Source: Eubacteriales bacterium (GTDB lineage: Bacteria; Bacillota; Clostridia; Peptostreptococcales; Acidaminobacteraceae). Taken from it: a DNA stretch of 7,155 bases. Positions 6,107-7,155 of the stretch are shown piece by piece. Below the pieces are notes generated by a model. That model had not been told where the DNA came from, made no database searches, and saw only the letters and a program-made list of their open reading frames with translations. The stretch is from the NCBI GenBank assembly GCA_030625285.1, contig DAOURC010000032.1:1-7155 (forward strand), read 5' to 3'. The number at the start of each line of letters is the position of its first letter. The first letter of the stretch is position 1. A program made the translations under genes and the position numbers.

Positions 6107-6847
6107 ATGACTCTACAAATAAAAATAAATGAATATGAAGGTCCTTTTGATGTTCTTTTGCATCTCATTGAAAGAGATGAAATGGATATATATAATATTC
6201 AAATTCAAAAAATAACAAATGGATATATTTCATATTTAGAAAACATGAAAGAAATAGATATGGAAATTGCAGCAGAATTTATTGTGATGGCTTCAATTTT
6301 AATTGAGATCAAATCAAAAATGTTATTGCCTGATCATAAACTCGAGCCTCTTGATTTTGAAAATGAAGAAGATCCTAGATATGAATTGATAACAAAATTA
6401 ATGGAATACAAAAAGTATAAAGAACTAAGTAAAAAAATAGGTATAAAAAAGATCGACGACTCTATCGTATTTATTGATGAAGTCACTATTTATCAAGATA
6501 CCAGCTATCTAGATGACGATTATAAAAATATGTCTTATGACATCGATTTGTTAAGAGAGTCATTTGAAAAAATGCTTTCAAATTTAAAAAGGTTCGATGA
6601 AGACAAACTCGATTATTTCAAAAAAATCAAAAAAGAACGTTTTTCATTGGAATCAAAGATATTTGAGTTAAAAGAGTTGTTTAAGAAAGAAAAAGAAATA
6701 GCATTTACATCTTTATTTACTACTATAGGAGTATTGGAAGAATTCATTACAACCTTCCTTGCAATACTCGAGATAATAAAAAGTGAGAATGTAAAAGTGG
6801 TTCAAAAGAAGCAATTTAGCGAGATTCTATTAATAAGTGGTGATTAA
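6107..6847 (+). CDS. scpA: Segregation and condensation protein A (kleisin)
   Basis: ScpA is the kleisin that bridges the SMC dimer heads and, with ScpB, forms the bacterial condensin loaded on the chromosome for compaction and segregation. The 246 aa product is of normal family length. The N-terminal helical SMC-neck-binding domain is unmistakable: YEGPFDVLLHLIERDEMDIY (10-29), the following ITNGYISYL, and EFIVMASILIEIKSKMLLP (58-76). A charged, weakly conserved middle (about 95-195) contains the ScpB-binding segment. The C-terminal winged-helix region, with FTSLFTT (199-205) and TTFLAILEIIK (214-224) before QFSEILLIS, is typical of the part that binds the SMC head. The gene starts 10 bp after the preceding stop and is followed at once by scpB, the standard pair. 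Confidence 0.96.
   Translation: MTLQIKINEYEGPFDVLLHLIERDEMDIYNIQIQKITNGYISYLENMKEIDMEIAAEFIVMASILIEIKSKMLLPDHKLEPLDFENEEDPRYELITKLMEYKKYKELSKKIGIKKIDDSIVFIDEVTIYQDTSYLDDDYKNMSYDIDLLRESFEKMLSNLKRFDEDKLDYFKKIKKERFSLESKIFELKELFKKEKEIAFTSLFTTIGVLEEFITTFLAILEIIKSENVKVVQKKQFSEILLISGD
6839..6844 (+). promoter_or_regulatory. Shine-Dalgarno site for the TTG start of scpB
   Basis: GGTGAT lies inside the last codons of scpA, 4 nt before TTG at 6849. Two in-frame GTG codons at 6837 and 6840 are alternative starts overlapping scpA, but they have no comparable site upstream and would begin translation within this one. Confidence 0.55.
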
Positions 6848-6848
6848 A

Positions 6849-7155
6849 TTGAGCAAAACAGAATATTTGAATATTATAGAAGCATTATTATTTGCAAGCA
6901 CTGAACCTTTATCTATAAAAAAGATCAGTCAAATTATTGAAATGACTGAAATTGAGACAAGAACTTTTTTAGATATATTAGAAAAAGACTATAAAGACAA
7001 CGAGAGAGGATTTCAGCTTTATTATTTTAAAGAGAAAGTTCAGATAGGCACAAATTCTAAATATATCGAACATATAAAGAAAATGATAAAATCTTCTCGA
7101 AATAAAGGTTTGTCAGATGCCGCGATGGAGGTATTGTCTATTGTCGCATATAAAC
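6849..7155 (+). CDS. scpB: Segregation and condensation protein B (N-terminal part)
   Basis: The frame is open from TTG at 6849 to the window edge, giving 102 codons of a protein usually about 180-200 aa. It starts SKTEYLNIIEALLFASTEPL, matching the ScpB N-terminal winged helix (EALLFxSxEPL), continues with a RGFQLYYFKEKVQIGTNSKY strand pair, and ends in LSDAAMEVLSIVAYK, the conserved opening of the second winged helix (LSxAAxEVLAIIAYKQP). ScpB dimerises and binds the middle of ScpA within the SMC complex. The stop of scpA is 1 bp upstream, so coupling with its partner is expected. The start is a rare-type TTG, chosen because of the GGTGAT upstream and because the conserved N-terminus begins there. 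Confidence 0.92.
   Translation, partial: MSKTEYLNIIEALLFASTEPLSIKKISQIIEMTEIETRTFLDILEKDYKDNERGFQLYYFKEKVQIGTNSKYIEHIKKMIKSSRNKGLSDAAMEVLSIVAYK

Overview
This is a compact, AT-rich bacterial window in which every gene lies on the + strand with gaps of 0 to about 60 bp. The gene content (recN, a xerD-position recombinase, deoB, punA, pdp, scpA, scpB), AAGGAGG/GGTGAT-type Shine-Dalgarno sequences, and a TTG start for scpB point to a low-GC Firmicute of clostridial type. A non-sporulating anaerobic coccus lineage (Tissierellia/Peptoniphilaceae-like) would fit, but that placement is inference from composition and synteny.

Layout: (1) 1-183, the last 60 codons of recN (DNA repair). (2) 200-1045, a tyrosine-recombinase-family protein in the usual xerD position, with several catalytic residues replaced. 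(3) 1045-5198, a four-gene nucleoside salvage block: deoB (phosphopentomutase), two tandem trimeric-type purine nucleoside phosphorylase paralogs, and pdp (pyrimidine nucleoside phosphorylase). (4) 5204-5249, a probable bulged intrinsic terminator or attenuator. (5) 5260-6096, a short class II (CCA-type) nucleotidyltransferase. (6) 6107 to the end, scpA and the start of scpB, the kleisin and winged-helix partners of SMC. The longest stretch without a gene is 61 bp (5199-5259).

The salvage block is a coherent pathway. The phosphorylases split purine and pyrimidine (deoxy)nucleosides into base plus (deoxy)ribose-1-phosphate, and DeoB isomerises that sugar to the 5-phosphate for central metabolism or reuse. 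One-base TAATG overlaps (xer/deoB and punA1/punA2) and 1-2 bp gaps suggest co-transcription and translational coupling from the recombinase gene through pdp.

Two points deserve most attention. First, the Xer-like protein keeps the fold and the HxxR motif but has Lys for the first catalytic Arg, Asn for the catalytic Lys, Tyr for the second His, and Phe at the nucleophile position; it also has a short C-terminal tail. It looks like an intact gene for a catalytically inactive or altered recombinase. Second, the second purine phosphorylase has Phe and Asp where its neighbour has the canonical base-binding Glu and Asn. This resembles methylthioadenosine phosphorylases and suggests a changed base preference. 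No CRISPR array, mobile element, tRNA or rRNA was seen.
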